Shown piece by piece: positions 13,393-26,342 of a stretch of 64,000 bases of DNA; within the stretch, counting starts at the first letter, position 1; every line of letters begins with the position of its first letter. Made by a program: the position numbers and the translations under genes. Location of the stretch: the NCBI GenBank assembly GCA_035041965.1, contig JAPYMA010000141.1, positions 1-64,000 on the forward strand, in the 5' to 3' direction. Under the pieces are notes generated by a model. That model was not told where the DNA came from and made no database searches. It saw nothing but the letters and a program-made list of their open reading frames with translations. The stretch is from Anisakis pegreffii. Lineage: Eukaryota; Nematoda; Chromadorea; Rhabditida; Anisakidae.

Positions 13393-16300
13393 TCATCCAG
13401 AAACGATCATACTCCAACAGGTCCCATACTCGCTAGAATAAAGCAAATAGAAGCATTCAGTTGCCAAGAACTAACCTTGCAACGTAACGTCTCCAATAGA
13501 TGATGATTGGTAGAGCGAGATAATAGAACGGCGTTATATCGAAATAAAAAAACGGTAAATTTTTGATCGGTGCATAGTTGAATGAGCAAATAACAGCCAG
13601 TGTGGATACCAGATTGCATGTGGCATTCGCTGCAGCTAGAGGCACCAGTTTCAACGCGGATTCGATATTTTGCTCTACCTAAATTATTTTAGTGCGTTCA
13701 TCGGAAAATTACAATCGTTCATTAATAAAAACCACTTTTAACATTTCGGTGTGTGAACAGCACTGTATCAAAGGCAGAAAAAGTCTGTTAAATGGCCGTG
13801 CCGCTCGCTATCAGACGGCGTGCTTTTTGTCATATTAAGTGGATGTCAACGCGTCCCGCTAGTCCATATCGGTTTTATCAATCTCGTGTTCAGACTTAAG
13901 CCTTTATCGAGGCTTTTACTGGAGTCTTAATAAAATGATTAATTGCAGATTCAGAAGTTGGAACTGCAGCGACCTCAGGCGCACATGCTTCGGTATAACT
14001 CTTAGCTCACCCCAACGGTGTGCCGCATGTGGGAGTTCGTGACCGCGATTTGCAAACACAGCCAACTACCGATATTGAGCCATCTAATCTTAAGTATGGG
14101 TCGCAGTATTCAAAACTGTTTGAAATGTGACCAAACCTGATATTTATGTGAGAGTGTTGCCGCAATCCTTGCGCTACTTTTCTTCCATCGAACATTGTAC
14201 GCGTAAAGGGCGATGAATATGACGATGATAATGAGTTCACCAACCGCCGTCCCACTTAATACCTAAACTTGACAAAGTTATTTGATTTGATTCTACAAAT
14301 CTCAATTAATTATAACTTCAGTGAGCTACGCAAAAGTTAACCGTATTTTGGCACAACTAGAAATCAAACTTTTAGAAATTCAATTCGATGGAAAAATACG
14401 CGGTTTTTTAATGAATATTTTAGACATTTTTGTTTATGTAAGAAAATTTTTTCTCAATTCTAACAGACTTCCCAATATATGAATGCGAGATGAAAATTTT
14501 TAATATGTTCAATGAAAATCCGAATGACTCATACCACAGTGAGAATAGCTTTTGTCTTCGGGTAGATTAAAACAGTGGCTGAGTTGACCATTCCAAAGGA
14601 TATCTGAAATTTCTGAACGTTGTTTTCCGTCCAATTTTCATGTCTTATAATGGATCATAGAATTCGTAATTGGGCTTTATAATGTCAAATATTAACATGT
14701 CGTGAATACATCTATTGCACTGCGTAATGAAATGCTCCCATGTTCTAAAGAGACGACTATATCTAATTATATATGATTCTAAGTGCATAATCATGAAGCA
14801 TTTGTTATTACATCCACCTTAATTACGCACAAATCAATTTTTAGGATAAGGATAAGTGATCTTAATTACGATTTTTAGAATAATTAATACTCTTGCGATA
14901 GTTTTAATCCTCTAATCACATTTATCAACCTAATTACGACGAGCACGAAAGCGCTTCGTGAATATCAATCAATTTCAGATATCTTGTCATTATTAGAATA
15001 AAACTAATTTGGCTAAATACTGCATTTGCTCATTTCATGTTGTACTCAATTTTTTCATCCAATCTCTCGCATTTTTTCTGCATGATTATCCTCATTATCC
15101 TTTTTTTTTCGTTAGCCTTCCTTATGATATACATCAGGGGTCGACAATCCCCGGCCCGCGGACAATATTTTTTGACTCAGCAGATGAATTTAAGAGTTCG
15201 ATTTTAAAGGGGTAAAAAACGAAAAGAAAAAAGGTTTTAAATTGCTCAGATATTACACCGAAGATTTTCGACACAGAATTTCCAAGCAGACGAGTGACTG
15301 TGTCGCCGGCACATACTTTCTCTTCATTAAGCCAGTCAGTTGCTTGGAAAAATTTTGGTCCGCAGTCAAACCTACTTGCCGACTCTTGATGTACATTATT
15401 TGGTGGTCCTTAACATATTCGATTCTCATATACAGACAGATGATTTCTTATCCATCCGAAATGTTCATGAAAACAGAATGCAGTTATTCCCTGAATTGCG
15501 CTATACGCAACTTCATCGACACTTGTTAAGAATTAAGAAATCGCAATAGCAACACATGGAAAACGCAATTCAATGTGCTATTAAATAAAATCCGCAGCGT
15601 ATTAAACAATTGATCAAGTGAAACGTTCGTAAATCTAATGATGTTTTCGTAATTGATAAGAATTTTCAATAGCAATAATGCGCCGCATTTCATCGTCTTT
15701 TGACAACTGCTTTACAGGATGCAATTTGCATTGTTCATAATTGTGTTTTGTAGGATGCAATTATTATTTTATTACATTATTTACGTGACGTAATCGCGAG
15801 TTTGTGACTTCTTTATGAGAAAAATAAATTATCAGACTGCTTTGCGAGGAAGGAAAAATGTCGAGGACGAAATTTTGCAGTCTGCACTCCGAACAGTGTG
15901 TTTTACTCAGAGGAAGTCAAGAAAGGTGAAAAAACTCAGTCTTGTCCCCGTAGTAATCCCCGATCCTCAATTTTCTGCGGAAGTTTAACGTTTGAACTGA
16001 AGTCAGCAGAAAAAGCATCCAAATAACAGTGTTCAGGATAGAGCACAGACAACTGCGAAATCGCCACGCGGTTTTCTTTGATAGTATTGCGTTGAAGCAC
16101 ACGAAAGATAGTGCATAAGTCGTCGGTAACAAGGAATGAACAACATTCTCGAATGAGAATAACGTCAACTTATTCTTCTGCATGCCGTAGAAGTGTTTAG
16201 CTCTGTCACAGTGACAAGAAATACTATTTCCTCCTCAGAATTCTGAGATGACCAGAAACATTTTGTTCCGATGATTAAAAAAGTCATCGATTTTTGAAAT

Positions 16301-18435
16301 GTCGTCACGTGTTGTGTTTATCTTCTTCTTCTTCAGAATTTCTGTTTTGTTAGCATGAACCGTACGTAATTGACTCTGATCGCTGTGACAGAGCTACAAG
16401 AGTTCTGGCAGTGCTTTGCATGTGATCTATATATGATCTGCATGTGATCTGTTGGTGAAACTTTCCTTCTAGTTGAAAAAGCGATAAAACATAATCGTCA
16501 TTCTTAGCGGGGTGCTGAGCCAAATTCATCATGAATTGCAATGCTTGAAAAGCGGAAGCATTCCATGAGAACACTGTAGGGATGAGAATGAGAGCACTAT
16601 ACATTTCGAATAGAATGAATAACATCGAAATTTATCCGCAACATTCATCGCACTCGCAATTATTTGCTAACGCATCATTCGTACACTTTACAAACAAATG
16701 TGTATCATTAAAAAATGGAATGGATGGAAAAGAGATATAAAGAGTAATGCGTAAAGAATCATAATATACATCTGAGGATAACCTTGATGATTTCCGATCA
16801 AATTGGTGGTCACTTATCGTTAGATCTTCGAAGCGTTTCAACGGGAATTTGGGTAATCATGTAACTAATAAAAGTACTATAGTATTCTCAATAACGCAGA
16901 TTTGTGTTGTAGGCCAACAAATAAAAACAAAACACTCATTCAACCTAGTTGCTGATTTTTGGAGTCGATGCTCCAACCACGAACACAGCAACAACAGTCG
17001 AAAAGGAGAAGCTTAAACATTCGCACAGTTCGTTTATAAATTTTCATTAGCACGTGAGGCATGCGAAAATCGTTCGTGAAATCACTTAAAGTTCACGTTT
17101 TCTATGCTTTTATCTGATTGCATTAATTTTCGAGAAGAATTCGGGGAATATCCCAGAAAACATCGGGCAACGGGAATCCTTGACAATCTTAAAAAGTCGA
17201 GGACGAGGATACTTGAGGACAAAGTCGGCGACCACGAAAATGCTATCGACTTCAAAATATTGGGGACGAATTCCTCGAATTACCTCGTTCCACGCAACAC
17301 ATTAACCATTTTATTGACGAATTAAGATTACGCATTTGCCGTGCTGTTAGATTGTAATAGTGATGAAAAAGGTGGATATCAAAAATGACTGGAGTTGCGC
17401 TGTTAAAAATAACTCATTCAGGGGATTCTCGGAACTTTTATGTTTAATTGAAGAGCAGTCGAAACTAAAAATTTGTGCTTTGTCTTTTTGCAGATAGAAA
17501 TATTGGTCAGTAAAATATTGGTCTGGGTTGACGATCGAAATATCCATCGATTCACTCACACTGATAAGCGACAGAACGATACCCAATCTGGAGTTTGTCT
17601 TTTCATATTGTCCAGCTTTCACCGTTGAATAAACTCGCTCGATCGCGAGTGATAGGATAGTCATCATACCGGTGGCGTTGCCAAACATATATGCAGCCAA
17701 CAAGCAAGTAATTGCCTTGACATCCAGATGTATGCAGATCTGAACTCGCACACTTGAAATCATTTTCAGATTCGCAGATTAACTCGACGATATAGTCAGT
17801 GTACTGAACGTCTTTTCCAATATGTTACCAGTTCAGTTTGCATGCAACTCTGTCACTTTGTTTCTTGCTCACATCAATTGCAAGCTTTTCCAAGGCGTGC
17901 TTTTTCCCTCTTCCAAAAAGATGAATATCGTGAACATTGTTTTGAGTTCAGTTTAAAATATCACAAACATTCATCCGTATATTTTCGAAAACTCATGAAA
18001 CTTAAAATAAGGGACTGAAATTCCATTAAAATCCCATTCAAAAAACATTTTTATTTATTTATTTATTTAATCAGCAAATCAAAAAACATTATTATCCATG
18101 AATGAATGTCAGAGAAATATGTGAAAATCTAACATTATCGCCGATCGCAGTCCTGGTCATGAATGGCAGAATCGAATACCGATAGATGAAAACGATCGCA
18201 AATGCAAACGAACTCAACGCGGATATTATTGTAACGAAATAATGGAGCTGCAGAAGGATCTTCTCATTTCTGTGTTGACTGCTTTTGGCTAGCTAAAATA
18301 CACATTCAAATAGCCTGATGGTGTGCAGTTTGAGGTAAACACTCCATGACTTCCGATTGAAGTAGATAAAAACAATGGGAACGAAGAGGGTTTGGCGAAT
18401 GATGATGGTGTTATTATCAACGATAAGATCATGAA
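13393..18435 (-). CDS. Nematode serpentine chemoreceptor (Sra/Srab/Sre-like)
   Basis: Seven minus-strand exons join in phase: 18435-18341 (TM1), 18292-18134 (NEKILLQLHYFVTI, TM2), 17739-17560 (TM3, then AIERVYSTVKAGQYEKTN), 14603-14535 (TM4 end, ISFGMVNSATVLIY), 14262-14137 (TM5, VGELIIIVIFIALYAY, then LSHKYQ), 13678-13476 (VEQNIESALKL, TM6 and TM7) and 13432-13393 (tail, TGA). About 290 residues are visible. The ER...YE motif after TM3 and the LS-KYQ-EN-like motif before TM6 are typical of nematode Sra/Srab/Sre receptors, G-protein-coupled membrane proteins expressed mainly in sensory neurons. The first visible exon begins in mid-codon with an in-frame stop just upstream, so a 5' exon with the start codon is missing. 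The TM1 donor (gtttac) is weak; the other junctions fit well. Subfamily is not certain. Confidence 0.78.
15135..15388. mobile_element. hAT-type MITE, 254 bp
   Basis: The left end reads caggggtcgacaatcc and the right end, reversed, reads caagagtcggcaagt, an imperfect terminal inverted repeat of the classic hAT form (CAGGGGTCGGCAA). It is flanked by 8-bp target-site duplications atatacat (15127-15134) and atgtacat (15389-15396), with one mismatch. No transposase is encoded, so it is a non-autonomous element. It sits in the ~3-kb intron between the TM3 and TM4 exons of the chemoreceptor gene. Confidence 0.8.
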
Positions 18436-19307
18436 CTGATTTTCAGAGAAATCATAAGGTTGCGTTTCGATATTCCAGTTATTTTAGCACCTGTGCAGGA
18501 TCATTTACAAACAAATGTATCGGAATATCGCATTCAATTCTACTTCAACTCACTAACAATAGCATAATAAAACTGTTGAAATTTGAAGTAGGTATGCTCC
18601 AACATAAACTTACTCCTCTTTTGAAATCCATTGGAATCAGTAGTAGTCCTGAGCCGGATAAGAATGTTTTCAAATATAAAACAATCAAAAATAAAGTATT
18701 TGAAGCAGTCTCTTTACCACTACAAGCCATATTTATGAAAAAAAAAGTGTTCTGCTCTTTGTCAGCAGGATACAACTAGAAATTTCAGTGTGCAACTGAA
18801 AACATTTCAAGCATTTGGTAGAGCAGCGATCGCAATAATTCAATTCATCGCGAGTTGATGCGAAGCCGATTCAACGTACTCATCGAAAGGGTAACGATAA
18901 TGAAATAATCATGAAACGATCTTGAAAGCTATTCAATGTTGGTGATGTCAGAGTGAGCTGGAACAAAAAAGTGGTTAAACAATGAGTAACAGACATTTTG
19001 ATAAGTAGGTAATTTGATAAATGGACAAAAATATATTTATGCCTGATAGAAAGATGTACTTATCTATCAGATTGATTTAATGCTTGCTGTTTCCAACAAC
19101 CGTACTGTACATACTTCACTCTCTTGGATATAAACTCTTGCACTTACTTTTCCAGCAAGGGTTTCCAATCGCAAGAGATTTCTATCGGAAGAGCAACTTA
19201 TATTCAAGAGCAGACGATATATCTTAAGTACGCCCATAAATGCTTCACCGTTTTGCTGAATTGAAATCCATTCTGCAGTCAAGTGTAACTGTTCGCAATT
19301 TTTATTG

Positions 19308-19745
19308 TCAATTGCAATTGCATAGGTCAGTTGTTCTGCAGTGGAATAAAGCGGTAGTTGTCAAGGGGACGAATTCCCCTCTTGGGAATATGAGGGTTTC
19401 TGGAGTGAATTTGAGGAGGTTGACAAATCGTGGTTGATCGATTTCTGCTTTATAATTCTTCCGTAATTGTACAGTACTTTTCAAAATTCTTGTCTGATCA
19501 TAAAGAAACTGATTTCTTTGATGCAACCGTCGCATCGTTGACAGCAAACTTGTTGAACAATTGAATAGTTGTTTGTGATTTGTTGCTAAGAAGTGACTGG
19601 CTGTCAAATGAGTGGGAAGGCAGTCGTAGAGATTGTTTGAGGGGCGGTGACCGAATGCTGCGCAATCGAAGGCGGGCAATGGCACAGAAACACTGTGATG
19701 GATAAAGTGATCACTGAGAGAATTACTTTCAGACATCACATTCAT
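19308..19745 (-). CDS. Possible single-exon ORF, unknown
   Basis: This frame runs 145 codons from ATG to stop, long for this AT-rich DNA. The predicted protein has no signal peptide or clear membrane span. It has a basic central part (STMRRLHQRNQF..., STVQLRKNYKAEID) and closes with a short Cys/Thr-rich end. I do not recognise it and see no matching splice structure around it. It could be a lineage-specific gene, a decayed exon, or chance. Confidence 0.2.
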   Translation of the reverse strand: MNVMSESNSLSDHFIHHSVSVPLPAFDCAAFGHRPSNNLYDCLPTHLTASHFLATNHKQLFNCSTSLLSTMRRLHQRNQFLYDQTRILKSTVQLRKNYKAEIDQPRFVNLLKFTPETLIFPRGEFVPLTTTALFHCRTTDLCNCN

Positions 19746-21313
19746 CCTCCATGATTATCACTCAATGCGTTAGTGACAAATATGCTCGGCAATACTCATC
19801 TGACATTCCGACTGATTACATTCGATGAATTCAACTCTACCTAAGGATAAGCTCGAACGATGTCATTAATGAGGCATTGATTGAGATTCATTTAAGCTTT
19901 TAATATTTCCGAAGATTAGGTTCTACCGAATTGAATAAATGCATGAGGTGATGCGCACAACAGAAGAATTCTCATGCCGGATATCTACGAAGCCTGAACA
20001 AGACCAGATATCAGAGAAAGATGTTAGATATTAGAAACATGAACAACATGCTCAATGGCCGACTGAAAAGTTCAGCAGTCGATAAACTCGATTAACGAGT
20101 GTTGATCAGAAAGCAATTTGACGTGTCAAATTAAATCATTATTGCTATTCCGTTGTTTACCATTGTGCCTCATATAGGTGACTAGTTTATGAAACGCATT
20201 CAATCATCAGCATAAAGCCTGCTTATGTAAGATTCATGCGGATAACTGAAAGATACAGTCGAAAATTTGGGAAAAAAATTTGGGGAAAATAAATTAGGAA
20301 ATCTGTTTCAAACATCTGTTCACTATCCAACTGTTAGTTTGGGAAGTGAACGGATGTTTTAAAAGGAGTGATGGAAACCGATCAAAATATCAGATTTCAG
20401 AACATAGAAAAGAACGAATTTGATTGATTTGTGACTGAAAATTCTGAAATTCATTTGTTTGAGGGGGATGTATCGCGAAAGTGCACACAGAGCGTTATTT
20501 TTTCCTTCTGCTCCACGTAATGACGAATAAATGATATTCTGATGTTTGAGTACGCAATGAGACTGATGTTCTCCGTAGAAGGAGCAGATATTGATAAACA
20601 TCTTCATGCAACAATGGATAATACAAACGATAAAATAAGGTACTTAATTAATTCTAGCGCTCAGCACACATGCCTTTCAACTTTTGAAATTAACAGTACA
20701 ACTTTTGAAAATGAGAAGTAATGCAGTTGATGGATATGTGATGGGTCATTGTATATCACTGCAATGAAATATATGTGGCACGATGAAATATTTAATGTAC
20801 ATGTGCACGTGGCTTATTGCGAAAAACATATGGGGAAATGATTCAGATTCTGATCTGAGGAGTGAAAATGAATTTTGAACATTTCAGTTTCTGAAATTCC
20901 GAAGATATGCAACATTCATTCCAAACAAACTCTCGTTTCATAGTGGTGATTTCGATTATTCTGGTGTTGAGACTCATGAACCTGTGGAAAGAACCCATCG
21001 GATGCATGAATGAAGGTGACTGAAGTCAGTTCCAGCAGAATTCCATCGCATCAAAAGAATCTTGATATGTCATCAAATTCAGCACTAGTCTGTCTACCCA
21101 AAAACTCAAAATGACCACAACTCTATTCACTGTAAAGTTTAAACGCGTCACATTTTTTGTTTAATTCATTAATTCATCAGCAATTTCAAAAACTCGCAGT
21201 TTCAATACGAAATTTTCAGCTGCAATATTTGTTCAGACATAATCAGCAAATTCATTGAAAACTGTGCGATCATTCAAAAATTGTTCAAATTCAAATTGGG
21301 AGAAATTTAATGA

Positions 21314-21610
21314 ATGGGAATTTCATCAACGAGAGTAATGCTAGGAGATGAGAAGATCGTTATGAACATTTCCAAGAATAGGGGACAAAATATTCAGGTT
21401 CACATGAAAATAATTGAATTCGATGCAAGCGATGCTACAAAATTGCCTCTTAATCAAGGATACAACGACTTGTTGAAACGTTTCGATTTTCAGACTCATT
21501 ATCAAAACTCATTGGACCGTAACCGATACAGCAAAATCTATTCAACGTTTCATTATTTGCAAACGAACTTCACCCTGCCTCATCAAGACAAGGAAATAAA
21601 ATTTTACTAA
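21314..21610 (+). CDS. Possible short ORF, unknown
   Basis: Ninety-eight codons from ATG to TAA, hydrophilic, with no hydrophobic segment or known motif (…ISKNRGQNIQVHMKI…, …KIYSTFHYLQTNFTL…). Codon use is not clearly different from the surroundings. Listed because it is one of the longer frames in this gap; likely chance or part of a lineage-specific gene. Confidence 0.12.
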   Translation: MGISSTRVMLGDEKIVMNISKNRGQNIQVHMKIIEFDASDATKLPLNQGYNDLLKRFDFQTHYQNSLDRNRYSKIYSTFHYLQTNFTLPHQDKEIKFY

Positions 21611-21924
21611 AGTGAAAAAACTGTTTTAATGTTTATTTTTAGGGGCTTATATTTTTTGATATCTTTGGAATTTTTTTTTTGATTTTGCTTTGATGCCTCC
21701 TCATGATTTGGGTGGTATTCGGCTCCCTATTGATATGTATTTGGTTAACCCTTTTAATATGCCTTTCTTGAATAACATTATGGCTTTAAACAAAGGTGTT
21801 TCTGTGATGTGGGCATAGTAATGGCTTTACTTACTATGATTGATTTGCTATTGCAACGTAAGAAGTGCATTTTTTAGGTGCAAAAAATTTTGGATAGCTA
21901 ACAAATATCAAACAGTTAGCTGCG

Positions 21925-22010
21925 ACTAGTGATGTCTCTATACCACCTTTCTGAAAAATCTTCTATTCTATTCTTTTGAGCTCAAAAATGGTTCTATTCT
22001 ATTCTATGGC
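21925..22010 (+). repeat. TTCTA-rich dispersed repeat, copy 1
   Basis: Reads agtgatgtctctatacca, then ctttctgaaaa, ttctattctattcttttg, agctcaaaaatgg and further ttcta units. It matches the block at 23593-23700 unit for unit over about 80 bp, so the two are copies of one dispersed element with an internal pentanucleotide microsatellite. Confidence 0.75.
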
Positions 22011-23592
22011 ATTTTTTCCATTTCAATTGCTCGCAACAGCAATATTTTCACTGTGACTGTTCATTTTGCGATTTTTTTTTGTAAACTATCGCAGTATTCT
22101 TAATGAAAATTTCTCATTCTGTGAGCACTTTTTCCACCCGAGGCGTATGCAACACTAGTATTTGATGTTGAGTGCTGAATTATGTTTTGACATCATGAAA
22201 AATGCTCCAAATTTGAAGTGACAATGTGTCGCTTTCCAGAGATTCCACTCCTCTCCCTGACCCTGTGCTTTGAATCAATTGCGGAGGTTGCGCTACGGCA
22301 ATTATTCCCTCTCAATTTTCAGGACTGCATTCAGTCATTTCATTTTATACGCGTTTACAAAGCATTTTCCTCTCGTTCTCTTGCCATAAAACACTAGACG
22401 TGTGCGCTTACGGAATTACTTTTCGGCTTCTCTCTCACAAACCATTTGAAAAGTCGCTCTCCACAAAACACATTCTCCGGCGGTTGACTATAAGGTGATA
22501 AAAAAGTAAGCTTAATGATTTCTTGAATCAATCCATTTCCAGTGAAATTTCATACAGGCTGCCTTTAAGCAATACGATATCGGGCCGGGGCATAAGACAT
22601 GGAATGTTCCAAAATTCCGAACTTGTACGCTCCGGTGTTCTGCAAAATGATGTAAAAGCCTGTGTAACATGAATTTCGACAGGATTATTTTGTCGGTACG
22701 AGTTGTGACAATGCAAAAATGACTGGCGACAGAGAAGCTTGTTGATTTAAGCTAAACCTGGAAGTCACCACTGAAAATTGACAACTCACTGGAAATTACA
22801 TATCCAAAACCGAATTGTTCCTGTTAAAGTGTTGCAGCATTCACTGTCACGCAACCACAAACTAAGTTTGTGGTTGATCAAATTCGTAAGTTTTCAAAAA
22901 GTTATCATTCAGTTCCATCCTAACCTGATGAGACGGAACCTGGAAATTCTCTGATTGACTTTTTAGTGAATCGATTTCATTCTGCACAATTTTACCACTT
23001 GGAATATTGTGCGGATCGATGTTTTTAGAAAGTACGTATGTTCAGGTTGACGAGTATTTGCGTGAATTTTGTGAAGGCACCAGCTAGAGAAGAGAATCCG
23101 AATGTTTGATTCGAGAACCTTTGTATATACCTTCATAGGGTATGGATGTGGTGTCTTTTGTCATTCTCGAATTCTGTAACTGTATGCGTTCAATAAACTC
23201 ATACCCTCTCCTTCAAAATAAAATTTGCATCAGAATAGACCTGAATTTACAGGTATTAAATAACACTCTTATTCTATATTTCTCTCAACTTTCACGATCA
23301 ATGTCTTGCTTCTTTTCAACGTATGTTGTTCTGTTTCACTATGTATGAAGGAGCGACAGAGAACACCACTGCAGTGTTGCGGAAACACGGATCCTAATGT
23401 GCTGCCAATTCGGGCGTACCTTACTCTCAAGTTAGGGCAAATTTAAGATCCTTCTTAAATATTACATAGAGGGGATTCGAGCTGTTAGGAAATATCTTGG
23501 GGATAATGTAATGGTGCTCTTTGATACTATTTTGTATATGCTGAAACAAATAGAAACAGGTAATGGAGGGCGAAAATAGCAGGCTTACATTC

Positions 23593-23735
23593 GGTTAGTG
23601 ATGACTCTATACCAACTTTTTGAAAACTGTTCTATTCTATTCTTTTGGGCTCAAAAAGGCCCCATTCTATTCTATTCTATTCTATTCTGTGCGTTCCTAG
23701 TTTGTGAACTGTACTATTCTATTCCTTGGAATAGA
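23593..23735 (+). repeat. TTCTA-rich dispersed repeat, copy 2
   Basis: Same order of words as the copy near 21.95 kb: agtgatgactctatacca, ctttttgaaaa, ttctattctattcttttg, ggctcaaaaa. It then carries a longer run of ttcta units and a short palindrome (ttctattccttggaatagaa). Difference in repeat number is typical microsatellite variation inside a transposon-derived repeat. Confidence 0.75.
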
Positions 23736-25577
23736 ACAGGAATAGAATTGTTTAACTGGAATAAAGATATCACTAAAGATATAGAAGCACGGAGCACTAT
23801 TTGATGAAGCACCATTTAATGATCAAAATTCCAGTTCAATCCTCATCCAAATCTTATTCAGAAGGTAATTTTTCGAGGGCTACGAGTTTCTCTCAGAAAT
23901 TCTGCACTTGCTCTATAACATACCCCAAATGGATAATTATGCATGGTTTTTCGATCATTGACAGTACAGCTGCAAACGAATTCATAGAAATGCTTGTTCA
24001 GGTGCTGTTCATTTATGTATTGTCAAGCACTTAACATCAAGCTCTCTGATAATCCAACGTTGTGTAAATAAACAGTGTATGGTGGACAAAAATTTCGAAA
24101 TCGCAATATCGAATTGGATCCAGAGAATCAGATAGCTGGAAATCAATACGATTTTCATACACAGTTTAGCGTGAACGTATGCCGAATGCAAAATAATCTG
24201 TACTTTGTCAAGCAAAATTCTGTTAATCTGCGTCAGTTTAGATTCTGCGAAAAAAAGTAATGGAAAAAAAAGCAATACTGACAGTAATTCAAACGAATAT
24301 AAACACATCGATATGGTGATATGATATGATAGTATGTTATTCAACTTTGAAATATACAAGGCAGCATTGTACGACAATTCAGTTTAGCATTCATTATTAC
24401 ATTTAACCGTAGTTGAATGAATGTTGCCTCCTTTTCTTTCTATTAGTTATGGAATCCCTCATGATTGACAGGCGACTGTAATAAACCTGAAAAAGAATGA
24501 CGGGAAGTGAATCCTCTGTAAGAATAGAAATCACTCGGAAGCGCTAGTTGAGTCGCTTCGAAGATTTTTTATCTATCAAATGCGGATGACTCAAAATTAC
24601 ATGAGATTCTTAGAATCATAATAACATATAAACTACACCGTAATATGCTTGTGTTCAGGTTACAACTCTGTTATTCATCAATGAACTTTGCACACAGAAG
24701 CAAAATTTCGGTTTTTTAGCGATATAAACTTTCAGAAGGATCACCGAAAATTCACATTCAAAAACACAACAGTTCGTGATAACGTTCGATTCACTGTGTT
24801 CAGCTTGAGAACTAAACATTCGATAAAGAAACTGTGACGGGAGAATGGCAGCACTCAGAACAAATGCAAATTTAAATTTGCATTTTTGCATTTTATTTTT
24901 GCAAATTTTAATGAAATGATTTTTGACTCTCTGCATCAACTGTTTGTTCAGATGATTTCATGAAAATTTAGTGAGCAGTGCTGTCAGCTGAGAAAAATTC
25001 ATTGTCGAAGAGCTCATAAATACCGATAATGTTGATGATTCCCGTTGATTCGTCTAGACTCTAGAGCATTTCCATTGATGATAAAATTTTTTGAATGGCA
25101 ATAACTGATTACGATCAAAACTTTGTATCTGATCATACCCCTCTTAATACGCGCTCAAAGCTACGTGATTGAGATCCAAATTTTCCAATTGCCATCAGTT
25201 AGAGAAGCTGGAATTCAGTATCTCTAATTTTTGGTTACAAATATTCCTCCCTCCTCTTTTGTATTGACCGTTCGAATAATTTCAGATTCTATATCGTGCT
25301 TAAGTGACCACATCATCATACTATTTGCCTCATTGTGAAAGCGAAACCTTGAGTGTGTAACCTCATCAATAAAGTCAACCCCTGAAAAATGAATAAAAGT
25401 GAGATTTCAAACGAAATATTTCTAACTTTGGACGTAACAAATTCCAAATGAATGTTTCAAGAGGTCGAGACATCGATGCGAACCGAAGTTTAGATATATA
25501 TCATATCAAAATTTTCTGTAAAAGTACAATTACAATTAAAAGACGTCAATTGGCTTCAAATCGAACCACTAAAAACA

Positions 25578-26342
25578 ATGAAACCTTCAGAAATTTCAGG
25601 GAATGTATTTCTGATCGTATTAATTGGAGTTCTGTCCGTGGCTTACGTCTGTGAAGCATTAGGTACTAAATTGGTTACACTTGGCCAGCAAGTTAAACTG
25701 CAATTTCCAACTGATATCGACAAAATCGAGAAAATGTTCGAACGTGAATCCCGTCCAATTGTTGAGAAGGGAGCACTGACGGATTGGGCGGTTCGTGCGT
25801 TTTCTTTCTTCGTTAAAGTTGAATGTAATTCGGCTGCTTCTCTTTCACTGTGACACCTGTTGCAACATAGCAACGCAATTGTTAGTCGTGACAATGCTGT
25901 TGAATGTCCACATAAATGAGTAATGACCAAAAAAATTTACAACCATCAATATTGTATTGCTGTTTGTAACACAAATATATTAACAAAAGAATATTATCGC
26001 CTGAGAACCGGAACCTTAACTGTGTGCAAGTTAAAAGTTGTTTTTTCTTGAAACGTTTATAATGAAGTACTTGGTCTCAGCACCGCCTGAAAATTTTCAC
26101 GACTTAACGCATCACTTCGAAAGGCATGCAACACCACATATGGCAACAACTTACCAGTGATATTATGCTGAGTTGTTCCATAATAATATTTTATGCTCTT
26201 TCAGCGCAAAATGTTTGGTGATCGTGTATCGTATGCCAGAGATGGAACGCTAACTATTCGTGATATTAAGCCATCTGATATGGGCGATTATGAATTCGAA
26301 CAGGGTCGTGGAGTTTACAAGTGGACTTTAGAAGAATTGTGA
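25578..26342 (+). CDS. Small secreted Ig-like protein, two exons
   Basis: Exons 25578-25790 and 26205-26342 join in phase to 116 residues. The N-terminus is a good signal peptide: a short charged start, a hydrophobic core (NVFLIVLIGVLSVAYV) and likely cleavage after CEALG. The mature part resembles one Ig-type beta-sandwich: VTLGQQVKLQF near its start, and late the strand E-F pattern GTLTIRDIKPSDMGDYEF. The usual disulfide cysteines are absent; the only Cys lies in the signal peptide. Single-domain secreted Ig proteins of this size are common in nematodes (the oig type), but I cannot assign an ortholog. The donor gttcgt after exon 1 is less typical but is the one that keeps phase. Probably secreted or bound to the cell surface. 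Confidence 0.65.

Larger units (their letters stand above)
18436..25577. other. Gene-poor interval of about 7 kb
   Basis: No gene is secure here. The 5' exon of the chemoreceptor probably lies near 18.5-19.5 kb but was not identified. A 145-codon minus-strand frame at 19308-19745 and a 98-codon plus-strand frame at 21314-21610 are the longest open stretches; neither shows a known motif, and both are described separately. Related TTCTA-rich repeats occur near 21.95 and 23.6 kb. The rest is AT-rich with no pattern I could name. Confidence 0.45.

Noticed and set aside
15917..16183. Hydrophobic minus-strand frame inside the chemoreceptor intron
   Set aside because: The receptor is complete from TM1 to TM7 without it; no phase-compatible exon junction found.
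24009..24377. 122-codon hydrophobic minus-strand frame, possible receptor fragment
   Set aside because: No ER...YE or LS-KYQ-type motif and no neighbouring receptor exons; AT-rich DNA often gives such frames.
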